From Mycocentrospora acerina (taxonomy: Eukaryota > Ascomycota > Dothideomycetes > Pleosporales): 64,000 nucleotides of DNA. Where the stretch lies: NCBI GenBank assembly GCA_022701365.1, contig JAKUHH010000151.1, positions 153,001 through 217,000 of the forward strand, given 5' to 3'. The translations under genes were made by a program, and so were the position numbers. The notes below the pieces were generated by a model. The model was not told the DNA's origin, did not search any database, and saw nothing but the letters and a program-made list of their open reading frames with translations. Below, piece by piece: positions 1 through 11,625 of the stretch (position 1 is its first letter; each line of letters begins with the position of its first letter).

Positions 1-1
1 A

Positions 2-2903
2 GTTTTCGAAAGAGCGACAATAAATCCAGACGTGAGCACTCTTAAACCAGTCTATTATATGCTCAATGGAGCATGCCGGCTGCTTCTCGGCCATCTCCCG
101 ACAGAGACACAGCAGCAATTTGACCGGGAACTTTGTCACATCTTGTCTTCCAACGGCACTGGGCAGAACTCCATGCTGTTGCTGTGGTGCTTTGGCATTG
201 TGATTCTTGCAGAGCATCCTGAGAGTATTGGGGCCGTTCAGGGCGCGCCGTCTGACTCTGACCAGCCGTTGTCAACACCGAACCTAGAGCAGTTATGGAG
301 AACTGCGTCGGGCCGGAAGCTATTTGGCTCTACAAGTGGGTTACACAAGACGATCAACTTGACTTATCTTAGCGTCATCTGGGCTACAAAAGGTGATGTT
401 GGCGTGACCGATGTCGAAGCCATTGAAGGTATTCGTATCGCAGTGAGAACTTTGAGATTTGTGAGCCAAGATGTACGAGATGGCTGGCCCAAATCTAGCG
501 CGTTGGCAAAGAGTACATTTCCCAAACTGCCCTCGAAGATTCTACGTTCAGGCATCTGTCCAGCCATACAACTCGAGGCCCTGTGTTTTTATGCGATGAT
601 AGCAGGTCCAAATCATCTTCCCCCAGAAGTTGTGGCGCAATACGAGGATTGTCTGGGGAGCGTAGCGTGTTTAGCAGACGCAGACTCCCTTAGCGAGACT
701 CTTTCGGTATCGTTACCCATGTTTGCAGTAAGTCTTAGAAACCAATCCGGGTTATGCATCTGAAGATCAATAGCCGCAAATGCAAGACAAATCCGTTCGA
801 ACTATACTTTCTGGAATATTGGATGCCTGTCTATCAGTCTCAACACCTCATCAATCATCGAACTTCGTAACACTGATAGATGGACTTACAATGGCTATGT
901 GCAACTGTGCTCCACTACAGACCAGAATGGTGCTTGCAATCTCGTCAAGTAGTCTACAGAACAAGCTCTGGAGCTTCATTCAGGTCAAAGCAGTCAATGA
1001 AACCAGCAACTGCCGCACATATATGGAGTCGCTAGATCGAGAAGTTATGTCAGCTACACTCTCGTTATTGTTAACACTTATCCTCACCGCAGGCCCCATA
1101 GAATCGCCAATTTCGCATACTCTCGTCAGTGCTCTTATTAAGAAGCAGCGAGAGCTCCCACATGTCGCAAACCAATGCTCTCATCCCTCAGCGTCCGCCC
1201 CTTCGCCCATATCATTGTTTCAACAAGAATGCACTCCGTACACTGGCCAGCGTTTGCAGGACTGGAGAGGCCGGCTGAAATCGGAGCTCGAGAGTCAAAT
1301 TTTTTATCAGCAGGACTCGATCATACGCTCCGTCGCCCAGATATGTCAGGATCTTGAAAATCGTTGCAATACAGTGGAAGAACCATTACGGCGAGAACAA
1401 CAAAGGTCGAAAGAATTAGAACAACAAATGTCTCAATTGAATGAACAGTTGTCGTCACTAAAATCACAAGCGGACGATGATCGATATCACTTGGAGGGCT
1501 TAGAGGATGAGAAACTCATCATGGTGAATGAGATGGATAGAGTTTCGACAGAGCTGAAAGAGATGAAAGTAGAGTTTGCTGAGGCTAACAAAAAAGCTGA
1601 AGAAGCCTTGCGTACTGCACAAGAGAGCTTTCATGTGAAGCAGCTAGAACTCCGATCTATTATCCTTTCTCGAGAAGAGGACATCTGCACCGGTGCTAGC
1701 GAAATCGAGGAACTCAATGGTTCTGTGAATCGGCTAAAACATATGCTAAAGGAGAAAGAAAAAGAACAGAGAGACCTGGGTGAGCAATACCAGAGCTTGC
1801 AGAGCCGATTCTATGAATCTGAAAGTCGACTCGGCATTGAGTGTGAAACCGTATCTCAACAATCTCAAGACATGGTGAAACTCAAGAACCACATTATTAA
1901 TATCGAAAATCAACTGGAGAATACCGAGACAGAGCTTGAGTTTGTCACAGGGCAACTGAGCGAACTCCAAGTGCATAATCAAGAACTGGTACAATCTTCG
2001 GAAGATGCATTGAAAGAACTGGAGGTTAAGTACACGAACAGTATAGAAAAGGCAGCTGCAAAATCCGAAGCGGAATCTGCTAGACTTAAGAGCGATTTGC
2101 AAGACGCCTTGAAAAGTACTTGCTCGTCTAAAGCTGCTTATGAAAATGTACAGCAAGACCTGCAGCTTCTACAAAATTCCATTTCGTTATTCGAAGCCAA
2201 GATCAAACAACTTACAGAAGTTTGTACAGAACAGGAGGAGGAGCTTGATGAGTTGAGGACTTTACGAAAGAATGTTCTCAAATCATTCGGTCTTGCGACA
2301 TCTAACCTTGTGGCGATGCGTGCACCTGCACGCTCGCAGGTGGAAGCCAACGATCCTCAAACTCCACACGCGCCCTGGGAGCATCGACGCCAAAAATCCG
2401 CCATAAGAACGCAAGACATTATACCAAATGCTACAGGCGGTACCCAAGAGTTTGCAGACAGTGCAATGAAGAACATGGCAAACGCATCACTTGTCTCTTC
2501 CGACTCCCCTAATTCCCAGAATGGATCAACACCCAAGCGATCCAAGCCACATCTTTCATCCAAGGTACCTGCATTGCAAACCCCTTACACTCAACGGCCT
2601 GTACTCAACTCCAGATCGCTTTCCAAAGACTTATCGCCCTCCAAGCGCTCCGCTCTGGAACAAACGTCTCCAAATCGCCGGCATACTACCATTGGCTTTG
2701 CTCTCTCCGAGAATGAGGATGAGCAGCAGTATGCTGAAGAAAGTTCAACAAGGAAGAGGCGTGGTAGTCTGCAGGATATGGAACAGCCAGATTTTGAAAT
2801 GGACGATTTCTTAGCGGGCACAATGCTCATGACTCCGGGCCGTTTCGATACGGGAACTGGGAGGGTTCCCGATGAAGACGATCTTACAACTACAGAGTTG
2901 TAA
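2..2903 (+). CDS. Coiled-coil protein, 5' end outside the window
   Basis: Two exons, 2..727 and 774..2903, join across a 46-bp intron (GTAAGT donor, AG at 772-773) with the frame kept, giving 951 visible residues. The frame is already open at the left edge, so the N-terminus is missing. The first ~370 residues look globular and helical. They are followed by about 370 residues of heptad-rich coiled coil, dense in Glu, Gln, Lys and Leu (roughly 1290-2290), and then a basic, Ser/Pro-rich disordered tail ending in an acidic segment (about 2800-2900). This plan suits a scaffold, spindle/septum or vesicle-tether protein, but I do not recognise the family and assign no function. Confidence 0.8.
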
Positions 2904-3771
2904 GTATCTTCAAATATGGTGCAGTGTAATTTTTCTTTTTTGTTGTTGTCTGAGCAGTTTTTGGTTAGAGGGTAACGGCTGATTGCATAAGCGGCGCATT
3001 AGTGTAAGAGCGATATTCAAGACTAGGTTTCTTGTCAAATCTCTATCTCCACCTTTACCTTTTCCTATTCTCTTGTCGTTGGTAAGAAAAGCACTCTTAC
3101 CTTTTTGCTCAGCCTAATCTGGTTTCACTTGAGAATATTGTTGTTGAACCCCAGTTCTTCCATTTGCGCTTGATAGCTCACGCGAGCACACAGCAGCATA
3201 ACACCGTTGCCGTTAGAATCTTTTTCAGGGTTGCGCTTCATTTGCAGTTTGCAAAATAAGTTTGGATAATTGTTTGTCGAGCTCGGACAGGCTTGCTGAG
3301 TCTTTGCTCCAACCTCTTGTCGCACCATTCTCTCACGACCAGTCCAGGTCTCTCACCCACTGTCCTCGCCCTGTTCTGCCAGCCCTTGCGTATCCCGCTT
3401 CTTGTAGCATCCGTACGAACTTAATGCAGTGATTTTGGAGTTCAGAATCTCTCATACTAACGTGGTGTAAGTTGCGCCTTCTGCATTAGGATCCAACACA
3501 ATCGATTGTTTGCTCACCTCGGTAGGGTCGTTTGCAACAGACAAACACCATTCTTCTCAACCCTGTACTCAAGCTATTTACCCACATGATTTATAGTTGT
3601 GTCAAGATTTCAACATTTACAGCTGGCTTTCTGATAGCTTCCTGCTATTCTGTTTTCTCCCCGCTCTACTGAATCTCAGCAAATCAGCAGTCGCTCTCGC
3701 TTGAGCGCCTCGCCACCGGCATTACCTTTTTTGAAAGGTAGACGGAAAGACGAGTGCGTCATCCGGAAGTC
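2904..3771. other. Intergenic: 3' end of coiled-coil gene, leader of RdRP
   Basis: 868 bp between two plus-strand genes. It holds T-rich stretches just after the first stop codon and pyrimidine-rich tracts further on. No long frame, repeat or RNA gene is visible. An untranslated 5' exon of the RdRP gene could lie here. Confidence 0.5.
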
Positions 3772-6700
3772 ATGGAGCCATTCGGAAACGAAGCCTTCCT
3801 CCCTTGCTCCACTCCGACACTGGATCACTCACCTTCTGTACCCAAACCACCTCATCTCACACTGAGTTCACATCCAGGATATAGTGAGCGTAGCTCTGAA
3901 ACTAGCTCTGAGAGTGGAACGTCTTATACAGCACGGCGTGCCATGAATCGAGGTAATCACGGTTATCAGCGAGGCGGCCGCGGCGGCAGAGGTAACCGCA
4001 CGTACTCGAGCAGCTCAGGCAGCTCCACTGGACAACAAAATATTCCTACTCTCAAGTCCTCATCTCCATCAAGAGGTTACAACAAGCCTCCTACGCAGGT
4101 CAGCCACAATTTCAGCCAGAGCAAATCACCGAACATTCCAATTAAACAGCAAGTATCCTATGACTTTCACACCTTTCAGATCAATGAGACATACAAAGCA
4201 CGATTCAGCACACAGGCTTCACCGAGGCAGCAAACTCCATCGTTCTTTGCGAAAGATAACAGCCACCACTTGAACAACCAACAACTTCCAAGGAGACATA
4301 CCGTCAAGAGTAGCAGGAAGCAGTGGGCTTATGCACAAGAATATAAAATCAAGTTGCTTGGGATACCCAAGACCTTTTGGATCGAGGATGTTCATGAAGC
4401 CATGAGAAAATGGGGAACTGTGGTGAGGATAGATATGCAGACAGGTAATGGAGACAACGGTGCATGGGTTGTATTTCGGTAAAAATTTGTCTTCTATCTC
4501 GATTTTATGCCACTGACTGTGATTAGGCCTGTACCACGGAATCTTCTAGCTTCACAAGTAAATATCAAGAATTTCCGGGTAAGAGTTGAAGACGCAAGTT
4601 CAGCTCCCCCAACTATCACAAGCCCTGTCAACCCGACAAAAGAATATTTCGAATCTAATATCCTCTATGCGAACTCAATAGAGTTTGGTGTCAAGACTGC
4701 GGATATGACAATGATTAGTATGCATGCAGTGGACGCACCTGGCGAAGTGCAGGTGATATTAAGCCTCAAGCGTAAAGAACTTGATATTCAATTCCCACTT
4801 CACATTCAAGACGACGCCTCAGACGGCAATCCACGTAAGTATCGCTTTCGGCTGCCCATCGCCTTGCTCTCGCACATCTACAGGGTCCAGAATCAGGAAC
4901 ACGACGAGGCTTCTTTAATCATCCCGTTTAATTCTCCGCCACAATTTTTTGTACAGAGGAACGAGGGTGAGCTTATGGACAACGGTGTGGTACATAATAG
5001 CTTTTTGCCTAAGGAGAGAGGCTGGAATGACTGGAAAACATGGTATCGTGAAACTGACATCATTGATTGCGCCACCCGGAGACAGGCAAAGGAAGACCCA
5101 TTGATGAGCCACAAGGACAAGGCTATCATAGACATTGGTATGAATGATTGTAACAATAGCAAAATATCAGTAACTAATATACTCAGGTCGATGGACGAGC
5201 TATCGGATATCGTTCCACAAACAACACCTAACCGGACCACAATTTGAGGAGTTTAGAGCTGCCCTCATGGACCACGGAATCTCAATTGAAGATATTGATG
5301 AGTTCGTCGTGAAAGAAAAGATTGTTCCGCCTCTGCGTAGTTTACTGCAAGAGGAGATATCTGGAACCCACCCCCACCTTGAACCGTCGAGTACTGGATC
5401 AGCATTCGATCTGTTTTCTCATCAAGTACACTTGACCTTTCCAGTTCGCTACCAACTCGAAGCCTGTCTGTCGAATGGATATCTAAAGGAGCACAATGTG
5501 ACAGGTGAATTCCTCGAGAAACTTGCTTCCATGGATCCTCACCAGGCTGTTTATATTCTCGAGAAGGTCGTCGATAGACAGATTACCTACTACCACCCGA
5601 TGGAGGTGTTCAAGATTCGCATCAAAGGCAACATTGAGAAGAAGGTGCCCACCTATTGTGTTCTCCAACGATCTGTTCTAATTACACCCACTATGGTACA
5701 TGTCGCTTCTCCAGTCATGGAAATTTCGAACCGGATCATTCGCAAATATGCCGCAGATGCGGATCGATTTATACGAGTCAAGTTCTCTGACGAAAAGACG
5801 GAGGGACGGCTACGGAACATGCCTGGAGACAGGGCTGATATAGCATTCGATCGAGTACGTCGAGCTATGAAACATGGTATTGTTGTAGCTGGTCGTTACT
5901 ACGAATTTCTGGCGTTTGGAAACTCGCAGTTTCGAGAGCACGGTGCCTACTTTTACGCGCCTACTTCTTCCAAATCTGCCGATGACATCCGATTATCACT
6001 AGGCCGCTTCGACCACATCAAAACTGTTGCAAAATTTGGTGCTCGCCTCGGTCAATGCTTTTCTACTACTAGAGCAATGCGAGTGGGCGTGAAAATCCGG
6101 AAGATTCCAGACGTTGAGCGAAATGGCTATGTCTTTACAGACGGCGTTGGTAAACTGTCGTTTTTTCTCGCCCAGATGGCTGCTGAAGAACTTGGCCTTG
6201 TTAATGCCTTTGACGACCCTCCATCACTCTATCAGTTTCGACTCGGGGGCTGCAAAGGCGTGCTTGCTCTTGATCCGAACATCATCGGGAAGGAAGTGTA
6301 TATTCGTCCTAGCCAGCAGAAGTTCGAGGCTGAATTTACGGGTCTTGAAATCATTCGATCTTCCGCGCTTGCCACCCCATTCTTCAATCGACAAATCATC
6401 ATTGTCTTGTCCAACCTTGGCATCCCTAACCGTGTATTTATCAAGAAGCAACAAGATATGGTGAATGATTACGAACTTGCTATGACGCACGAAGAAACCG
6501 CTGTCGACAAGCTTCAAAGGCATATTGACATGAATCAAACTACCCTGACTATGGCGAGCATGGTTGTTGATGGTTTTCTGACGTCTCAAGAACCGTTCAT
6601 GAAATCACTGCTATATCTTTGGCGTGCATACACAATCAAGAACTTGAAGGAGAAGGCTAGGATTGCTGTCGACGAAGGGGCTTTTCTACTAGGCTGTGTC

Positions 6701-8356
6701 GACGAAACTGCTACGCTTCGTGGTCACAATGAAGCAGAATCAAGACTTGCTGCTACACGGGAAGATAAACTCAAAACTCTCCCTGAGATCTTTCTTCAAA
6801 TTGACGACACCGTTGCAGGAAAGGGTAAGTACAAGATCATTGAGGGCATATGTATCCTCGCTCGCAATCCGTCACTTCACCCCGGAGATCTTCGTGTAGT
6901 ACGCGCTGTAAATGTGCCAGCACTCCGTCATCTAAAGAACGTAGTCGTTTTCCCGCAAACCGGAGACCGTGATTTAGCCAATATGTGTTCAGGAGGAGAT
7001 CTCGATGGCGATGACTATATGGTCATGTGGGACAGCACTCTCATACCTGACAACGTCAACATACCTCCCATGGACTTTACTCCTCAGAGGCCGGCTGAAA
7101 CAGAGAAGCCGATCACTGCAGCTGATATTGGCGAGTTCTTTGTTACATACATGAAGAATGATTCTCTTGGCCAAATCGCGCACGCGCATCTTGCACAAGC
7201 AGATTGGAATGCAGACGGGGTAATGGACGAAAAATGCCTTGAACTTGCTCAGCTCCATTCACAAGCAGTCGATTATCCAAAGAGCGGCATCCCGGCTATG
7301 ATGAATCAGGAATTGAGGCCGCCGAAGTGGCCTCACTTTATGGAGAAGAAGTACCTTCCAGAGAACAAAATCTACAAGTCAAAGAAGATTCTAGGAAAGT
7401 TATACGATCAAGTACAGTTGATAGACTTCAAGCCCCAATGGGGAAGCTTTGATGAGCGAATTCTCAAAGCATTTGAGATCGAAGATAGCTTGCTAAACAA
7501 AGCTGCTAAGATCAAAACGGCATACGATGAAGCGTTAAGGCGGCTCATGGCGAAGCACAGCATTCGCACAGAGTTTGAAGCCTGGTCTGTATTCGTCCTA
7601 TCACACAATCATGAAAGCCGCGACTATAAATTCTCTGAAGAGTTTGGTAGAACCATCAGCATATTGAAGAGCCAGTTCCGCCAAACCTGCCGCGCTGCTG
7701 CTGCTGATTCTACTTCTGCCGCTGGAAAATCTGATACAAACATCCTCGAATGGTCAAAACTAGCCCCGTTCGTGGTGGCGATGTATCAAGTGACTTCCCA
7801 GGAGATGGAGAAAGCACTTAAAGAATGCAACGCAACAAAAATCGTAGGCGGACAGGAGGTACCAGTTCGCAGTTCTGAACGTATGCCCCTGATATCATTT
7901 CCATGGCTCTTTCCTAGCGAGCTCGGTAAGATTGCTACTGGAACCCAGGCTCTGGAGCCGATCATCCCTCACAAGTTACACCATCTACCCAAGACAAAGG
8001 ACAATCAGGTTCGACCTCGAGATGTATCTGTTGGCACCGTAGAAACAGAGCATGGAGTCACACATTACGGGGAATTGTTCAAACTCGATTTTAGCAATGT
8101 GCGATCCAATCCGCAGTCGGTTACTGGAGGGCCGTCGTCTACAGTTGAACCTGCCTCCTTGCCTGTAGTTGAGGCTCCCGAGTGGAAAGAAGGCACAAAG
8201 CAGGTGGCGGCTCAGGTAATGAATGATGGGAACAAAAAAAGTAGCAACGAAGCTATCGTAGATGAAACCAAGCAGCGACAGCAGCAGCCATTGCAGGTTA
8301 AGCTTGATATAAGAAAGCGGCCTTCAGCGATGGATCGGCTCAGCCGTCTGGGTTGA
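3772..8356 (+). CDS. RNA-dependent RNA polymerase (RNA silencing, eukaryotic type)
   Basis: Copies single-stranded RNA into dsRNA that feeds Dicer; the family includes QDE-1, SAD-1/RRP and Rdp1. Exons 3772..4478, 4527..5137 and 5187..8356 join in frame through introns of 48 and 49 bp, giving 1,495 aa. The catalytic loop DLDGD with its flanking GG and DY lies at residues about 1044-1048, and the family's NPSLHPGD-like block sits ~55 residues before it. Residues ~184-240 look like an RRM-type RNA-binding fold (KIKLLGIP, then GAWVVFR) that is split by intron 1. Residues 1-180 are Ser/Gln/Arg-Gly rich and probably disordered. The frame extends upstream of 3772 only through a GTG, so the first ATG is chosen as start; an upstream exon is possible. 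The RRM suggests the SAD-1/Rdp1-like branch rather than QDE-1, but that is inference. Confidence 0.93.
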
Positions 8357-8737
8357 TGAAAGCTGAGGCTATTTTAACAGGAGGTTTGCCAAAGTTCCAA
8401 GAACACAGTCTTTCCAGAAGGTTGAGATCTGACCTGATCGAGGATGTGCAACTACAGTTGCGAAAAGACATGACTGGGTTCGATTGCTTGGCTCCTAGGT
8501 ACAGCAGGCAGATATTCTTGCAGTCGACCAACAGACGAACAAATTAACATAAAACTGGTTCCAGAAAGAACAAAAAAATTGAATACCGTCTTGATAAAAA
8601 ACACACAATGATCCTTTACAATTTTGCACTGAACGCTTCACAGACGTGACCAAAAAAGTTGATGAAGCTTCTATCGATAAACCGCTAAACTAACCAAATT
8701 CGCCCTTCCTCATGATTTCTCTTACCCGCGACCCATC
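8357..8737. other. Intergenic
   Basis: 381 bp between the RdRP stop and the ELP6 start. It contains A-rich runs near 8560-8600 that could belong to the RdRP 3' end. I see no gene or repeat. Confidence 0.4.
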
Positions 8738-9826
8738 ATGTCACCATCCACCCGCATACCACCACTACTCCAACCCTACATCCACCTTCCACGGGATGAT
8801 TCCGTCGTTCTCATCACGAGCACTCTCGGTGCCAGCGCAAATTGGCTAATCATTCGATTCCTGTGCGATGCGCTAAACAATTCGACACCAGATGGAGGGG
8901 CAGAGCCAGGGCATAATGTGGTGCTTGTGTCCTGGATGAGGGAATATGAATTTTGGAGACAAGAAGGCAGGAAGGCAGGAGGTTTAGATTTGGAGAGGCT
9001 CAGGAAGGAGGGGAGATTTGCGTTTGTAGATGGGTTGAGTGGGGGGTTGGGTGAGGTAGAGGAACACACCACTGCAAAGCCAGGGATACAACCGCAAGCT
9101 ACTGCACCGAGTACGAGTACTTTGGGTGCAAAAACACCGCGAGGTATACCAACTCTCCCTGTTCGAGGGCCGCCTGGGCGTGTATTGCCTGCAAGAGGGC
9201 CTACGACAGTGCAACCAGCAAGCTCAGCGGCGAACGCCTCCCTGGTAACACAGACGGCGACGGCGAGTAAAAGCACACCCGGTCATTATACCCTCAAACT
9301 GCCAGAGTTTGCGAACCTGAAGACTGCGATATCAACTGCGGTCTCCTCCCTAGCCTCCAACTCTCCACAAACGAATCCGAGCCACAGCAAGACACTGCTC
9401 ATACTTGATAATCCCGATCTTCTCCTTGCGCTTGACCCGGCAATCAGCCCTTCGGCAATGAGCTCGCTTGTTCTTGATCTACACGCGCTTCCCAGCATAT
9501 CTCACGTACTTGCGCACATACAATCTGACACTCCGCTACTCAGCCTCAGTACCCCACCGCAGCCTCTGGAGCTCGCGCATCACAACTTCCTCGTCAAGTG
9601 CGCACACATAAGCAGGAGAATACTGGGTGTCAGGGTTTTAGACACAGGAGTTGCGCGGGATGTAAGTGGAGTGGTAAGGGTTACTGAGCAGAAAGTCGGG
9701 TGGTTGGAGCTGGGGTTAGAAGATGAACAGAGGGACGAAAATGGAAAGGGCAAAGAATTTCTATACCAGGTCAAGGGAGATGGCAGTGTGAAGGTTTTTG
9801 AGCGAGGAGCTGGTGGGGAGGGTTAG
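8738..9826 (+). CDS. ELP6: Elongator complex subunit Elp6
   Basis: Subunit of the Elp4-Elp5-Elp6 ring of Elongator, which helps make the 5-carboxymethyl-type modifications of wobble uridine in tRNAs. The 362-aa, intronless frame begins with the characteristic fungal Elp6 N-terminus: a Pro/Leu-rich start, then LITSTLGASANWLIIRFL, and VVLVSWMREYEFW followed by GLDLERL and FAFVDGLSG. This matches the RecA-like fold of the family, which lacks a working Walker A motif. Residues ~115-185 form a Pro/Thr/Ser-rich insertion. The C-terminal half carries hydrophobic beta strands (LLILDNPDLLLAL; SHVLAHIQSDTPLL) as expected for the RecA-like core. No neighbour is functionally linked. Confidence 0.88.
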   Translation: MSPSTRIPPLLQPYIHLPRDDSVVLITSTLGASANWLIIRFLCDALNNSTPDGGAEPGHNVVLVSWMREYEFWRQEGRKAGGLDLERLRKEGRFAFVDGLSGGLGEVEEHTTAKPGIQPQATAPSTSTLGAKTPRGIPTLPVRGPPGRVLPARGPTTVQPASSAANASLVTQTATASKSTPGHYTLKLPEFANLKTAISTAVSSLASNSPQTNPSHSKTLLILDNPDLLLALDPAISPSAMSSLVLDLHALPSISHVLAHIQSDTPLLSLSTPPQPLELAHHNFLVKCAHISRRILGVRVLDTGVARDVSGVVRVTEQKVGWLELGLEDEQRDENGKGKEFLYQVKGDGSVKVFERGAGGEG

Positions 9827-10370
9827 GCAGATTCTTGTAGGTCATGGTACAGGCTGGTAGTAGTGAGGATGTGTAGTGGTCGCAGTATACTTCAACACCT
9901 CTACTTTGTACAGCACCGTTACTTGGCAAGCAGAAATACGGTATATCCTGACTTTCTTTGTCGTGAGCAAGAATACCACATGTCATTCAGCCCTTTGCTG
10001 ACACTTGTTGATGTCTCCTCGCTCATAATAGCAACCAAGATGCAAGCAAGCACAGCTATGTATGGCTTGAACGATTGCGATGATTTTTTATCATCTCCGC
10101 CGTAATGAGACAAAGTAACCTACAAGCGTTCAGAAGCCACCAATGCATCGTCTCCAACAACTCGAGCCCACCCAGGCCGTGGTTGATGTTCGCGCAACAG
10201 TGCCATAGCGTGCGTGTGCCTGATGTTCTGCGCCAAAACGGCAAAACGCGCCAAGCCTGGAACGGGCTAGTGCCCACTTACGGCTCGCTTGCATTTTCGA
10301 TCCTCAATTCGCACGCAACCAAGCTGCTACCGCGACAACACCACCTCGATACTAACCACAGCGTCACGAG
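9827..10370. other. Intergenic and promoter region of eL37
   Basis: No supportable gene. The stretch lies upstream of the highly expressed ribosomal gene and so contains its promoter. I could not assign any specific factor site. Confidence 0.4.
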
Positions 10371-10429
10371 GTACGTCCTCTCCCTGATTCCTCACACCCG
10401 CCCTCGATTACTGACCCAGTTGTCCGCAG
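10371..10429 (+). other. Probable intron in the 5' UTR of eL37
   Basis: GTACGT donor at 10371 and a pyrimidine-preceded CAG acceptor ending at 10429, 59 bp apart, 13 bp before the start codon. The donor type and length match the coding introns of the same gene. Introns in leaders of ribosomal-protein genes are common in fungi. Confidence 0.6.
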
Positions 10430-10442
10430 TTCCTAATCCAAA

Positions 10443-10948
10443 ATGAGTACGCCTCGCACCTGCCGCATCGTTACGCCTGGACTTGGAGACTGACTACGGC
10501 CACAGCGAAGGGAACTTCCAGCTTCGGAAAGCGTCACAACAAGACGCACACGCTGTGCAGGCGTTGCGGTACGTCAGCATCTCTCCGGACGGCGGGACAG
10601 GACATGGGGAGGGAGAATTGCAGCGCGCGGGACTCGAAGCCCTTGAACTCGGAACTGACTGGGGCTTGAACAGGTCGTCGCTCCCTCCACATCCAGAAGC
10701 ACACCTGCTCCTCGTGCGGCTACCCTGCTGCCAAGACCCGCAAGTGTACGTTCCCTCGCAGCCCGCTGCTGCCCGACTAGCACATGGACCGTAATTGACA
10801 CAGCGCAGTCAACTGGGGCGAGAAGGCCAAGAGAAGGAAGACCACCGGTACCGGCCGCATGCGATACCTCAAGACCGTCTCCCGCAAGTTCAGCAACGGA
10901 TTCCGCGTCGGTACGCCCGCTGGAGCCAAGGGCCCCGCCAAGGCATAG
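10443..10948 (+). CDS. RPL37: 60S ribosomal protein eL37
   Basis: Small zinc-ribbon protein of the large ribosomal subunit. Four coding exons, 10443..10446, 10506..10568, 10674..10745 and 10809..10948, join to 92 aa, the usual family length. The first coding exon is only four nucleotides (ATG plus one base). The product starts MTKGTSSFGKRHNK and has Cys at 19, 22, 34 and 37 (CRRC and CSSC), followed by the family's KAKRRKTTGTGRMRYLK block. Donors are GTACGC or GTACGT and acceptors are CAG. Because the exons are tiny, no single open frame shows this gene. The introns are 59, 105 and 63 bp. Confidence 0.97.
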
Positions 10949-11625
10949 ATGTATTTGAGCATGACGTGGGGAGGATCGGCGGCGTGAAGGGCGCGATGAA
11001 AGCCAAACGGACAGGTGCATGATCGGACAGCGGGGTTTTTACAGGCATATGATATTGCTCGGCATGGGGCGTTCTGTCATCCCACTCTCCCGGTTGCTTC
11101 AATCCCCATGATGAATGAGGGTGGCTTTACTGTCTGAGCGAAAGCTCTGGGGGCACAAATACGAAAAATTTCATCATGTTCAGTCACGAATGAAAGTATT
11201 GTCAAGACTAGAGCCGTGTGCGCGAATTGACTACTTACTACTAATCAAAGTGCATTCGGAAGACTGATTCTTAACGACGGTAGTCGATGCCGTGCATGTC
11301 TGACCACGCTATATGAACTGGCCGTAACATACACGCGACAAGTACATCCCAGAACGGAGTATGGACGTACGTACAGACCCAGAAAACACGAGCAAAGCTG
11401 GCCACGCCTCAATCTTGCTCGGTCGGTCGCGTCATCTGTAATCAACGCTAATCCTACCCGAACCACGAGTGTAAGCTGAGCAGACACTGTCCAGCTCAAT
11501 TGGCGTTTTGAAATGGCAAGTCCACCGCATTAGCTTGGCAAACGGTGCATGTGATGCGGACCAGCTTCTTTATTACTATCTAGGTAAGGGACCTATTCTT
11601 CTGTCCCCCCCTCCTCCTCCCCATC
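10949..11625. other. Intergenic between convergent genes
   Basis: 677 bp between the 3' ends of eL37 (+) and the carboxylesterase (-). It should hold both terminators. A C-rich run lies at about 11605-11625. No gene or repeat is seen. Confidence 0.4.

Noticed and set aside
3125..3328. Small minus-strand frame upstream of the RdRP
   Set aside because: 67 codons, no domain, and fully within the expected leader/promoter region.
10624..10650. tRNA-like B box (GGGCTTCGAGTCCC on the minus strand)
   Set aside because: No matching acceptor, D or anticodon arms; lies inside the second eL37 intron.
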